The translations under genes were made by a program, and so were the position numbers. Shown here one piece after another: positions 42,125 through 53,180 of a stretch of 64,000 nt of DNA. This stretch comes from Clitoria ternatea. Its lineage: Eukaryota > Streptophyta > Magnoliopsida > Fabales > Fabaceae. The stretch spans positions 53,080,501 to 53,144,500 of the forward strand of contig CM075672.1 in the NCBI GenBank assembly GCA_037962975.1. The letters are read 5' to 3'. Position 1 is the first letter of the stretch; the number at the start of each line of letters is the position of its first letter. The notes under the pieces were generated by a model. That model had not been told where the DNA came from and did not search any database. It worked only from the letters and a program-made list of their open reading frames with translations.

Positions 42125-43612
42125 CTACTGCCTCATGGCATCCTCACGTTCCCAGGTATAAGAGGTATACCCGTCCTGCTGCCATTCCACTTCAACCAGT
42201 TGCACATTCTTGCTCCTTGATCGCTTTACCGATCGGTCCACGATCCTAGTCGGTATAGTTGTAGTGGTCAGGTCTTCCTTGATTTCCACCTCATCATCAG
42301 GCATTGTGTGAGTAGAATCTGGCAGGTACTTCCTTAGTTGAGACACATGAAACACGTCATGCAATCGAGATAAATGAGTCGGTAATGCTATTTGGTATGC
42401 CATGGAGCCGACTCGTTTCAACACCTCATAAGGCCCAATGTATCGAGGGCTTAACTTTCTGCTCTTCAAGGCTCGTCCGACTCCTTTACTCGGTGAAGTC
42501 CTTAAATATACCTTGTCTCCGACTGAAAATTCCACTGGTCTGGTGCGTTTGTCATGGTAGCTCTTCTGCCTATCTTGAGACGCCTTCATCTTTTCTCTTA
42601 TCACCCAGATCTGCTCTGAAGTCTGCTTCACAATTTCTGGTCCCAATAGCAGACTCTCACCCGATTCCGACCAGCAAAGCGAGGTTCGGCATCTTCGACC
42701 ATATAGTGCTTCGTAGGGTGCCATACCAATACTATTGTGATGGCTGTTATTGTACGTAAACTCAACCAAGGGAAGGTACGGTTCCTATTCCCCACCGTGC
42801 TCTAGCACACACGCCCTTAGCAAGTCCTCTAAGCTCTGGATTGTCCGCTCGGATTGTCCATCAGATTGGGGGTGGTAAGCAGAACTAAGCCAAAGTTTCG
42901 TACCCATTTCCTGGTGCAGGCTGGTCCAAAACCGGGACGTGAACCTAGGATCCCTATCCGATACGATAGAAGTTGGAATACCATGCAGTCAGATAAATTC
43001 GCGAATATAAATCTGAGCTAATCTATGTATCGGGTACTTCATGTTCACAGGCAGGAAGTGTGCACTCTTCGTTAGTCGGTCAACAATGACCCATATCGCA
43101 TCATGGCCCGCTCGGTATTTGGGTAATCCCATGACAAAGTCCATGGCAATTGAGTCCCATTTCCACACGGGAATCTCCAGGGGTTACAAGGCACCATACG
43201 GCTTCTGGTGCTCCACTCTTGACTTCTGACAGGTGATGCACCGAGCCACATATTCTGCCATGTTCCTCATTAATCCGGGCCACCAGAACTGGGTTCTTAG
43301 GTCATGGTACATTTTCGTGGCACCCGGGTGGATACTCAGCAAGCTCTTGTGTGCTTCATCAAGCACCATTCTTCTCAATTCTTCCCCACCCGGCACGTAT
43401 ATTCTATTTCTTACTCGAAATATTCCATCTGATCCCTCGGTCAAGGACAAATCCTTGCCTTTGGCCTGAGTCTCCTTCATCTCAGCCAAGTAGGAATCGG
43501 ACTGCTGTTGCTCGTACACGGATTTCAGGAATTCATTGGTAATCCTCAGCGTACCGATCATCATTTTCTGAGAGGAGGGGATATCAACATGTAAGTTCAT
43601 GTCTCGGAACTA
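42125..43612 (-). pseudogene. Integrase with chromodomain-like C-terminus of E, in-frame stops only
   Basis: Still in the same frame: zinc region (HPGATKMYHDLRTQFWWPGL, then CITCQKSRVEHQ), core with WDSIAMDFVMGLP, IVSDRDPRF and HPQSDGQSERTIQ (D-D-E pattern), and C-terminal VGDKVYLRTSPSKGVGR and LSPRYIGPYEVLKRVGSMAYQIALP. The extreme end (VQLVEVEWQQDG...TWEREDAMR) is an atypical chromodomain of the Tekay/Del lineage, thought to steer integration. Stops are at 43610, 43184, 42989 and 42785, with a final TAG at 42125. Together with the upstream parts there are 12 internal stops in 4.4 kb and no frameshift. Confidence 0.88.
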
Positions 43613-44983
43613 TTCCAATAACTCTACCTCCTTCACCATCATCACTGCTACATGAAGGGACTTCCGACTCAACGCGTCGGTAACAACGTTTGCCTTACCC
43701 GGATGGTACTTTAGCTCGAAATCATAATCTTTTAAAAATTCCATCCATCTCTTCTGCCTCATGTTCAGTTCCTTTTAGTCGAATAAGTACTTGAGGCTCT
43801 TGTGATCACTGTATACTTCAAATCTGGACCCGAACAAATAATGCCTCTAGATTTTTAATGCGAACACTACAGCTGCCAATTCTAAGTCGTGGGTCGGATA
43901 ATGCTGCTCGTGAGGTCTCAATTGCCGAGAGGCGTACGCTATCACTCGGTCTTTCTGCATTAGCACGCATCCTAATCCGAGTCCTGATGCATCACAATAA
44001 ACCACGAAACTCTCTTGCAAGTCAGGTAATGCTAGTACTGGAGCAGTCGTCAACTTGTCCTTCAGCTCTCAGAAGCTGTTCTCACACTCGGAACTCCATA
44101 CGAAGGGAATGTTTTTCCGAGTCAATTTAGTCAGTGGCAAAGCCAACTTAGAAAAACCCTCAATGAATCTTCTATAATAGCCTGCCAGGCCCATAAAGCT
44201 TTTTATCTCTGAGACTGACTTGGGTCTCTCCCATGCTATTACAGTTGCCACCTTCGAAGGGTCTACCGAGACACCTTCCTCGGAAATCACGTGTCTGAGG
44301 AAATGGATTTTATCCATCCAAAAATCACACTTTGAAAGCTTTGCAAATAGCTGCTTCTCCCTCAACACTTGGAGTACCGCCCGGAGATGTTCTTCATGCT
44401 CCTCAGAAGTCTTAGAATAGACTAGGATGTCATCAATGAAAACAACTACGAATCAGTCTAAATACGGGTAGAATATGCTGTTCATGTAATTCATGAAGAC
44501 AGCAGGGGCGTTTGTTACACCAAACAGTATCACTACATACTCGTAGTGACCATACCGAGTCCTAAAGGCAGTCTTTGGGATATCCGATTCCTTCACTCGG
44601 ATTTGGTGGTATCCCGATCGTAGGTCGATTTTTGAGAAAATTGAGGCTCCAGGCAGTTGGTCAATGAGGTCATCAATTCTGGGCAATGGGTAACGATTCT
44701 TAATTGTGAGTTTGTTTAGCTGCCGGTAGTCTATACAAAGCCTCATGCTGCCATCCTTCTTCTTAACAAGCAGTACAGGTGCGCCCCAAGGTGATACACT
44801 CTGCCTAATGAATTGTTTTCTGAGTAACTCATCTGCTTACTTCTTCAGCTCGGCCAATTCAGTTGGGGACATTCTATATGGTGTACTGGAGACTGGCTCG
44901 GCTCCAGGGATCAGGTCTATAGAGAATTCGACTTCTCTATTGGGAGGGACACTCGGTACGTCTTCAAGAAACACCTCTGGGAA
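43613..44983 (-). pseudogene. Reverse transcriptase-RNase H of E, in-frame stops only
   Basis: The same frame as gag continues. RT motifs are MRLCIDYRQLNKLTIKNRYP, FSKIDLRSGYHQIRV and the active site VVFIDDILVYSK (near 44420-44450). KCDFW...FLRHVISEEGVSVDP and SFMGLAGYYRRFIEGFSKLA follow. RNase H has VYCDASGLGLGCVLMQ and VYSDHKSLKYLF. Stops are at 44837 (TAA), 44453 (TGA), 44069 (TGA), 43847 (TAG) and 43775 (TAA). Each fits a C-to-T or G-to-A change at CAA, CGA, TGG or similar codons. No insertion or deletion breaks the frame. Confidence 0.88.
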
Positions 44984-46519
44984 TTAACAGACAGTTAGAA
45001 TTTTGTTCACCCGAGCTTTACTCTCACCCTCGGTTAGACAAAGCATCATAAACAGTTGAGCTATACCTTGTGCCGTGTCGTCTTCATGGTACTGCCCCGA
45101 GAAGATTATCCTTCGGTTTCTACAATCCACTAGCACCTTGTTGGTTGAAAGCCAATCTATTCCGAGCACAATGTCAAGGTCCTTTAAGGGTATGCACACC
45201 AAATCGAAAGTGAAACTTCGATCACACAACACAAATGTTACATCCTTGCACATTGATGATGTCAACACCGTAGCGCCAGTCGGATTGGCTACTTCCAAAG
45301 TCCGATCCATAAACATAGTCGGTAGCTTTAATTGCTTTACACACTCATCAGCTATAAAAGAATGGGTGGCTCCCAAATCAAAAACAACATTAAGCGTATA
45401 TCTACCGAGTGAGCACTTACATTGTACCAGGTCTTTTGCTTGTGCAGCATCCTCTGTGTTGATGGCATAGACTCTTCCCACTGCTGGTTGGTCGATAGTC
45501 CTCTCTCGGTTATTTGGAGCAAGCATTATGTTTCCTCTGGCTCTGTTGCCTCTGCCGCCCAGTCGTTGGTTATCATTCACTCGGTTTCTCTCTTGGAAAC
45601 CTCCTTGTCGTACACTGGTGTTTGCTTGACGGAGTTGGGGGCAATCGGGGTGAATGTGTCCCCTTTTATTGTAATGGAAGCACACCATTTCACCATTGTT
45701 GTTGCAGTCTCGGGCATAATGATTTCCTCCACACTTGAAACATTTTCCGTCTCCTACAACTGGTCATCTTTCAGACAGATTCCGACCCCCAAATCTGGTG
45801 GAAAAAGATTTATTTCTACCAACGTTGCCTGGCCTCTTGAAGCGGGATTGCTGGGGCCTCAAAGAATGGTTAGCTCGGCTGCTCTCGCCCGAATGGGCCT
45901 TGTCATCCTCCTCAAATATCCTACACTTATTCACCAGTGCAGGAAAACTTCGTATTTCTTGGTACCTACAGGCTCTCTTAACATCAGATCTCAATCCATT
46001 CTCAAATTTAAGGCACTTGGAACTCTCCGTCCCCGGTTGTTGGAAAGGTGGGTAGAATAGGCACAACTCTTCGAATCTGGTCGCATACTCCTCCACAGTC
46101 ATGGAGCCTTGTTTCAACTCCATAAACTCCAACTCCTTCCAACTCCTTACGGTGTCGGGGAAGTACTTCTCCAAGAAGCATGTCTTGAAATCATTCCATG
46201 TCAGCTGAGCATCATCATCAGGGAATCGGTTTCTGGCTATCTTTCACCAGTTTTCTGCCTCGTCTCGCAGCATATACACTGCACACTCTACCTTCTGGGC
46301 CTCGGTACAGCGAAAACCCCCAAAAATCCTTTCCAGCTCCTGAGTCCACTTAAACGCTGCCTCAGGGTTCCGTCCTCCTAGAAATTCACTCGGCTTCCTC
46401 TTCAGGAAGCGGTCCAGCACTTGGCCCTCCTTAGCTCGAGGCTGGCCCTGTCTTTCAAACACGTCTGCAAAGCGTTGGAATGCCGTGGCTATAGCCTCCA
46501 TGCTTTGGCAATACGTCAT
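44984..46519 (-). pseudogene. gag-protease of E, in-frame stops only
   Basis: ATG at 46517-46519 (MTYCQSMEAIATAFQRF). The gag part has PSEFLGGRNPEAAFKWTQELERIF and MTVEEYATRFEELCLFYP. The zinc region lies around 45610-45740, with CFKCGGNHYARDC followed by a variant CFHYNKRGHIHPDC. The protease has VVFDLGATHSFIA (D-L-G) near 45350-45390 and VLGIDWLSTNKVLVDC. Stops at 46244 (TGA), 45764 (TGA) and 44984 (TAA) lie in the same frame, with no frameshift. They look like losses of TGG, CGA and a third codon. The product would form the particle and cleave the precursor. Confidence 0.88.
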
Positions 46520-46773
46520 CCCTTATCCTGAAATTACACCCTTCAAGGATAAGTATACTAAGTCAATTGCTACCGATCGGATTTCAGCCTAATGTTCAGT
46601 AACTTAGCACATCATACTATTTCTATATGCTACACCATCAATCGGACCAGGAGGGAAAAACCTCCTATCCACAAGTCAATATCAATCAGGTTTAATCATG
46701 ATGACCACTCAGTCAGAAAGCACACAACCGCTTACACTCGGTAAGCATACCTTGGCCTTGGACCTTTCGGTCC

Positions 46774-46785
46774 ACTCTGATACCA
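46774..46785 (-). other. Primer binding site of E (initiator tRNA-Met) and leader
   Basis: On the minus strand TGGTATCAGAGT lies three bases inside the LTR boundary at 46789. The leader that follows (GGCCAAGGTATGCTTACCGA and on to GTGTAAGCGGTTG, about 46728-46760) is nearly identical to that of D (57737-57771) and related to that of B (19815-19870). The ~250 bp from here to the gag ATG at 46519 is otherwise non-coding. Confidence 0.88.
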
Positions 46786-46788
46786 AAA

Positions 46789-49700
46789 TGTAACACCCTA
46801 ATTTACACAAATCATAGACAAGAAAAACAGGGAAAATTTTTCACAATTAAAACCAGAATACCACGGGATAAGAAATGAGAGGAGAAGAAGAATAGGAGAA
46901 TAAAAGAAATTCAAGAAACTAACAGCGGAAGATGGGAGAAATCGCGTAGGCAGGTCACATAGCAACGCGTACACGCTCAAGCGAAAACTTCACTCGGTAT
47001 TCGTTCATTTCACTCGGCATTTCCGCACTCGGGTTCCAGCGCCTGATTCACTCGGGAGGATCCAACCTCAGTCTACTCGGACTTAGCTCTTGCACCTACT
47101 AGTCCCATTCTGATAATGCAACTTATTCTACGGTTTCATCAATCAGAATATATACGCAGATAATACGGAAGTGGTCCCCGCTATCATTCACTCGGGATCT
47201 AGGAGGACTCCTCACTCAGAGTAATCTTCACGTCCTTTATGTTACTCGGGGTATTTCACTTAGTTTTCACTCGGTAACCATAATCTTCTGACTCTCAATA
47301 TTCTACTAAGTTAAGACTCACTCAGATTCTTTCGTTACCTACAGTAGGGTCCCCTAGAGTCTAAGGTGTCACTCTCCAGTCGGGGAAATCATCACTCAGT
47401 AATTTCTCACTCGGGGATCATTGATTATTCTACGCTCGGAGGATTCCTAGCAGTTGTCACTCAGAAGCATATCTAGACTCTCAACTTTGAGTCCTAACAG
47501 CTCGTCGTTGGGGGCAGTCTTCTACGTCAATCCCTACTCAGAGCTATTTGATTTCACTCACTCAGAACGTCTGAACCTCCCCCACCCGGTGACAGAATCA
47601 TAAACTCGCCCTCTAAACCATAGGTTGGCTTCCTTCATGTTAAGTTATGTCATTTCCTACACATTCGGGAATATGAACGCATATACATATATATAGATTA
47701 CCCAGGCATCATACATAATAAGATTGACATGCAGCATGGCATAACATAGGCATATATATAGAAGTGTATATCACAATTTTACAACCACAATATCATGTTC
47801 CCATCCCAAGGGATTCAACTCTGTTTAAAAGACTAACAACAAAACATGAGCCGGCCAAGGCTTAACTCAAAACACTATATACAGCATATGCACAGTCATA
47901 AAATTCCATAGTGCATCAGCACTTCACCCGGCATTTTAGCTCCTCCTCCAATCCTTATTTCGAGAGATATTCACTGAAAAATTGCCACAGCAGGGGTGAG
48001 TATCTTAAATTTTAAATGATAGATGCTGACTCAGATTGTCTCATATTAATACAACTATATATATAAATACATACACACAATCATACGTGGCAATAATAAA
48101 GGTCAGAGTTTTACTGATCATCCAGAACACACAAGATCCTTATTGATCGGAATCCCCCAGTTGTCGCTCGGCTCTTTACACACATCAACTCAATAATATT
48201 AACATACAACAATCCGTGACATGATATTAAGGACCATAAATCAGAACGCATCTATAGAACATTTATCAATCAGGGTAAAAAATTCTCACTCAGTCATATA
48301 TTCACAACTCTTCCACAACATAACATACATTTATAGAGTAGATCTCAGTCAGCATTAACAGTACATGCATATGGAACAATGCACTCAGTCATGAGTATAC
48401 GTCATCTTACTAGCATCATCACATGCATAATTAATTCCTCACAACATCAGTAGGAATATATATATATATACAGATTATTCACTCGGTTCCGCATTCGTGT
48501 GTAGTCGGTTCTGACGTTGCAACGTAGGCTCTCAGCCTTTTGTACATAGCTCTCAGCTATCATTTCAGCTCCCAGCTGCTTGGCCGTTTTACAGGTACCC
48601 AACCGTTTGCCCACAGGTAACACCAATGCTCTCAGCGCCAACGGAGGTGTTCATAGGCAGCCCGAGTCCCACTCGAGGGCTACCTTGAGTCCCACTCAAG
48701 GATTTTACAGCGTCCCACGCTTAATAACCGATGGTAGTGTCCCACACTACGTGCTTCCAGCACAACGCATCCCATGCGCCACACGCGGATTCATCACACA
48801 ATATAGAATTCATGCACACAACCTTTCATTCAGTTATACATATTTCACATACAGTCGGTAATACGCATTTTCAGGACTCCACATATTAATTTAACACACA
48901 CATACTTCCATGCAATCATCATCATAGCTCCAATAGCAACATATGAGTCCAATGAAATCGGTGTCAATTAATGTCAAACTTCTATAAGCATTCTCATCAT
49001 CTCAAGCATAACATGCACTCGGTATACAGCAGTGTCAGAACTTAATCAACGCATGCATCCATATGAAGATCAATAGGCTCAAACAAACATTCCAATCAAC
49101 ACAACATAACATGCAATCGGTATACAACAGTGTCAGGACTTAACCAACGCATGCATCCATATGAACATGAACAGATTCAACAAAGTATTCCAATCAACAC
49201 AACATAACATGCAATCGGGTTCTGTTGTATCGGAACTCAAACAACGCATGCATCTTCAAGGACGATTATAACATGCAACATTCACTCTCACTTATCCTAC
49301 ACTCGGGTATTCCTCATGCAAGCATATCATACAACAGGATATAGAACCACCATTATCAACACTCAAAACCTGTTCCTAACCCATGCATTTAACATGTAAG
49401 GTACTCCCCCTACCAACTACGAGACTCCGAGAGACTTTTCTGCTTTGGTGTTGGTTCTCTTCCTTGTTGCTTCACTCAACGCTTCTACTCGCTTAGCCTT
49501 TACTTGAATGCTACTGTCCTCCACGTGTGGTGCAGAGGCAGCACCGTCACTTGGCTTCCGTAACAGGGAATGAAACAGAGAGCAGAGAAGGAGAAGAGAA
49601 GAAGAATAAGAGAGAAAGAGAAGAAGGAAGAAGAAGAAGAAACTCGCAGGGAATTCTGAAGAACGAATAGCAAGGAAGGCCATCGTCCACTTATAAACAC

Positions 49701-49922
49701 ATGCATGAGGGAAAGGAATGGTGGGGTGGGAAAATGTGAGGAGCAGTCTGCTCACGTCACCCAGTCCCATCAGCACCTACTACAGCTAATCGTCCTTTTC
49801 AATCAGTACACCCTTTGATTAATTAAGTTAATGGTAATTAATAAACAAATTCCCACTTCTGAAATTATTATTTTAATAGCTTAATTCACTCGGTACATTA
49901 ATAAAAAATTTGGGATGTTACA
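46789..49922 (-). repeat. Right (5') LTR of element E
   Basis: It begins TGTAACACCCTAATTTACAC and ends GATGTTACA, followed by the AGTGT duplication. It is about 98 percent like the left copy by eye. Shared islands lie at 47848-47863 and 47993-48020. The minus-strand TATA-like site is near 49691-49698. An extra ~50 bp unit at about 49165-49215 repeats the neighbouring CATTCCAATCAACACAACAT segment. Confidence 0.92.
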
Positions 49923-50392
49923 AGTGTGAGTTTAATGCCATTATCTATCGCTGAAAATTAGGATTGGGTGAGTTAAAACCTACTAGGATGTCTTTACAAT
50001 TGGCTGATAGATCTGTAAAATATCCTGTAGGAATTTTAGAGGATGTTCCTATTAAGATAGGAAAATTTTTTATACCTGCTGACTTTGTTGTGCTTGAAAT
50101 GGACGAAGATTCTTTGATTCCTATTATTTTAGGCAGACCATTTTTAGCAACTGCAGGTGCTGTGATCGATGTCAAGAATGGTAAGTTGTCTCTAACTGTT
50201 GGAGACCAAAAGGTTGATTTCAACTTGAAAAATGTTTTAGAAAAACCTTATAATGATGTTTGCTGTACTGTGGATTTTGTCGAACAAGTGGTAAAGGAAG
50301 CAACCCTTCCTAATAACCCACTTGAAACTATTTTCATGATTGAGCCGACAGAAACATCTGATTGATCTGAGGCCCCACATGATACTGAGGTC

Positions 50393-51565
50393 ATGTGTGA
50401 CAAAGTGGTAAGCCCCAATGTGGAATTAAAACCTTTACCAGCTTCTTTAAGGTATGAGTTTCTTGGCTCTAATTCCACATATCCTGTGATTATTAATGCT
50501 GAATTGAGTCCATCTGAAACTGAAAAACTTTTGAAACAACTTAGGTTGTATAGAAAGGTAATAGGTTATACAATGGATGATATCAAAGGGATTAGCCCTT
50601 CTCTTTGTATGCACAGGATTACTGTAGAAAATAAAAGTAGGCCCACAGTAGAACCACTTAGGAGATTAAATCCTAAAATGCAAGAAGTGGTTAAAAAGGA
50701 AATTTTGAAATTGCTTGATGCTGGAGTCATATATCCTGTTGATAGTAGTAAATGGGTAAGTCCTGTCCATGTGGTACCTAAAAAGGGGGGAATAACTGTG
50801 ATTGAAAATGATAAACATAACTTGATTCCTACTAGGATTGTCTCTGGTTGGTGCATGTGCATTGATTATAGGAAGTTAAATAGCGCCACGAAAAAAGATC
50901 ATTTTCCCCTCCCTTTTATTGATCAGATGCTTGAAAGACTTGCGAAACACTCTTATTTCTGTTATTTGGATGGGTATTCAGGTTTTCATCAAATTCCCAT
51001 TCATCCATCTGATCAAGAAAAGACTACCTTCACTTGCCCTTATGGGACTTATGCTTACAGACGTATGCCTTTTGGTTTATGTAATGCACCTGTGACTTTT
51101 CAAAGGTGTATGCAAGCAATTTTTTCTGATCTTATTGAAAATGTGATGGAAGTCTTTATGGATGATTTTTCAATGCATGGTTTGGATTTTGATAATTGTT
51201 TAACAAATTTGTGCCAAGTCTTACAGCATTGCGAAGAAACCAATTTGGTTCTAAATTGGGAAAAATGCCATTTTATGGTAAGAGAAGGCATAGTTCTTGG
51301 ACACCTGGTGTCTGAGAGAGGTATAGAAGTTGATAAGGCTAAAGTGGAAGTGATTGAAAAATTGCCTCCACCCACAAATGTGAAAGGTATTCGGAGTTTC
51401 CTTGGACATGCAGGGTTTTACCGTAGGTTCATTAAAGATTTCTCCAAGATCACAAAGTCTCTTACAACTCTTCTGGGTAAGGATGTGCCTTTCAATTTTG
51501 ATTCATCTTGTATGGAAGCTTTTTGCAGGATTAAGCAAGCTCTAATCTCTGCCCCCATCGTGTAA
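50393..51565 (+). pseudogene. Reverse transcriptase of C (Athila clade)
   Basis: This is one open frame of 390 codons with KKEILKLLDAGVIYPVDSSKW, VHVVPKKGG, MCIDYRKLNSATKKDHFPLP, YSGFHQIPIHPSDQEKTTFT, MPFGLCNAPVTFQRCMQAIF and the active site FMDDF (about 51154-51168). The connection domain then begins (SFLGHAGFYRRFIKDFSKI). A TAA at 51563 separates it from RNase H in the same frame, and the surrounding residues suggest CAA before mutation. The domain is complete but cannot be expressed as a polyprotein. Confidence 0.9.
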
Positions 51566-53180
51566 CCACCTGATTGGAAACTCCCATTTGAGTTGATGTG
51601 CGATGCAAGTGATTATGCAGTGGGGGCTGTGTTGGGGCAAAGAAAGGATAAAAAGCTCCATGTAATTCATTATGCCAGCCGGACACTAGATGATGCTCAG
51701 GTAAATTATGCCACAACTGAAAAAGAACTGTTAGCTATTGTCTTTGCTTTTGATAAATTTAGGTCTTACTTGGTAGGTTCACATGTTACTGTTTACACTG
51801 ACCACTCTGCCATTAAGTATCTATTGAAAAAAAAGGAAGCAAAGCCTAGATTAATTAGGTGGATTCTAATATTGCAAGAATTTGACTTGGAAATTAAGGA
51901 CAAGAAGGGTACCGAGAACTTGGTTGCTGACCACCTATCTAGGTTGACATCTGAAAAAGAACAAACAGATAATATTCCCATCAATGAATCTTTTCCAGAT
52001 GAACAACTCTTGAAACTTAGTATCGAATGTGTTCCTTGGTATGCTGATTTTGTAAATTTTCTTGCATGTGGTATCTTACCTCCTGATCTTAGCTTTCAGC
52101 AAAGGAAAAAGTTTCATGCAGATGTCAAGCATTATTATTGGGATGAACCACTCCTTTTCAAGCAATGTGTAGATGGTATGATTCGGAGATGTGTTTCACA
52201 AGATGATGTCCATGCTATCTTGGATCATTGCCATTCTCTTTCCTATAGAGGACACATGAGCACCTTTAAGACAGCCGCTAAAGTATTACAAGCTGGGTTC
52301 TATTGGCCAAATATTTTTAAGGATGTACGTAAGTATGTTCTAACTTGTGATGCTTGCCAAAGAACAGGTAACATTGGTAAGAGACAAGAAATGCCATGGA
52401 ATACTATTTTAGAAGTTGAACTGTTTGATGTATGGGGTGTTGATTTTATGGGACCTTTTTCTTCCTCTTTTGGAAATCAGTTTATATTAGTGGCAGTTGA
52501 CTATGTGTCAAAATGGGTGGAAGCCATTGCTTCACCCCATTCTGATGCTAAGACTGTTATTAAACTTTTCAAGAAAATAATATTTCCAAGGTTTGGGGTC
52601 CCAAAATGTGTTATAAGTGATGGAGGGTCTCATTTTATTGAGAAAACTTTTCAGACTCTTCTAAAGAAATATGGAGTTAGACATAAGGTTGCCACACCTT
52701 TCACCCACAAACTAGTGGACAAGTTGAGGTATCCAATCGGGAAATTAAAAATATTCTTCAAAAAGTGGTGAATACATCACGTAAGGATTGGTCTATTAAG
52801 TTAGATGATTCCTTATGGGCGTATCGAACCGCATACAAAACTCCCATTGGAACCACACCTTTTAAGCTAGTATATGGGAAGCCCTGTCATTTACCTGTTG
52901 AGCTAGAATATAAATCTTTTTGGGCTGTTAAAACTCTTAACTTTGATCATAAGGCTGCAGGTGAACAAAGATTGTTGGAATTAAATAAGCTTGAAGAACT
53001 CCGTCTAGATGCATACGAAAATGCCAGAATTTATAAAGAAAAAACCAAACAATGCCATGATCGTCACATCCAACGGAGAACATTTAATCCAGGTGATATG
53101 GTTTTACTGTTTAATTCCAGACTGAAGCTTTTTCCAGGAAAACCGAGATCCCGATGGTCGGGACCATTCAAGGTGATAAA
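51566..53180 (+). pseudogene. RNase H and integrase of C, frameshifted and cut by D
   Basis: RNase H begins with FELMCDASDYAVGAVLGQRKD and continues to VYTDHSAIKYLL. The integrase zinc region has HCHSLSYRGH and CDACQRTG. The core has VWGVDFMGPF and VISDGGSHF. A one-base loss near 52700 disrupts the segment holding the catalytic glutamate. The frame then resumes at 52765 (VNTSRKDWSIKLDDSLWAYR). The C-terminal GDMVLLFNSRLKLFPGK and RWSGPFKVI is cut at 53180 by D. The residues after that in the same frame belong to the D LTR. Confidence 0.88.

Larger units (their letters stand above)
38944..49922 (-). mobile_element. Element E: Tekay-type gypsy chromovirus inside element C
   Basis: LTRs at 38944-42049 and 46789-49922 begin TGTAACACC and end GATGTTACA. 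AGTGT is duplicated on both sides. The element reads on the minus strand: 5' LTR on the right, initiator tRNA-Met primer site, gag, protease, RT, RNase H, integrase, a chromodomain-like C-terminus, the 3' hairpin and purine tract, then the left LTR. Insertion split the protease of C. It is the only Tekay-type element here with a pol gene, and the probable relative of whatever moved B and D. Confidence 0.94.
38465..50392 (+). pseudogene. Protease region of C, split by element E
   Basis: The first part (38465-38943) is acidic and proline-rich, then PLPFPQRLAKAKLDKQFGKFLDVL-like gag tail and the protease start DPGSFSIPCMI...LCDLGASV. E is inserted inside the codons after this D-L-G-A-S active site, with AGTGT duplicated (38939-38943 and 49923-49927). 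The second part resumes at 49923 with SLMPLS. It has a one-base loss near 49957, then LQLADRSVKYPVGILEDVPIKIG and LIPIILGRPFLATAGAVIDV, and a TGA at 50363. The protease would cleave the gag-pol precursor. Confidence 0.85.
34001..53180 (+). mobile_element. Element C: degenerate Athila-clade gypsy element, interrupted twice
   Basis: It starts at TGATAAGTGC after GTGGT (33996-34000). The visible parts are the 5' LTR, a tRNA-Asp primer site, gag, protease split by E, RT, RNase H and integrase, cut at 53180 by D. The 3' LTR is beyond the window. The RT has FMDD and a MCIDYRKLNSATKKDHFPLP block typical of Athila/Tat. Frameshifts and stops are spread through all domains, so this copy is inactive. 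It shows what kind of polymerase the pol-less element A would need. Confidence 0.88.
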
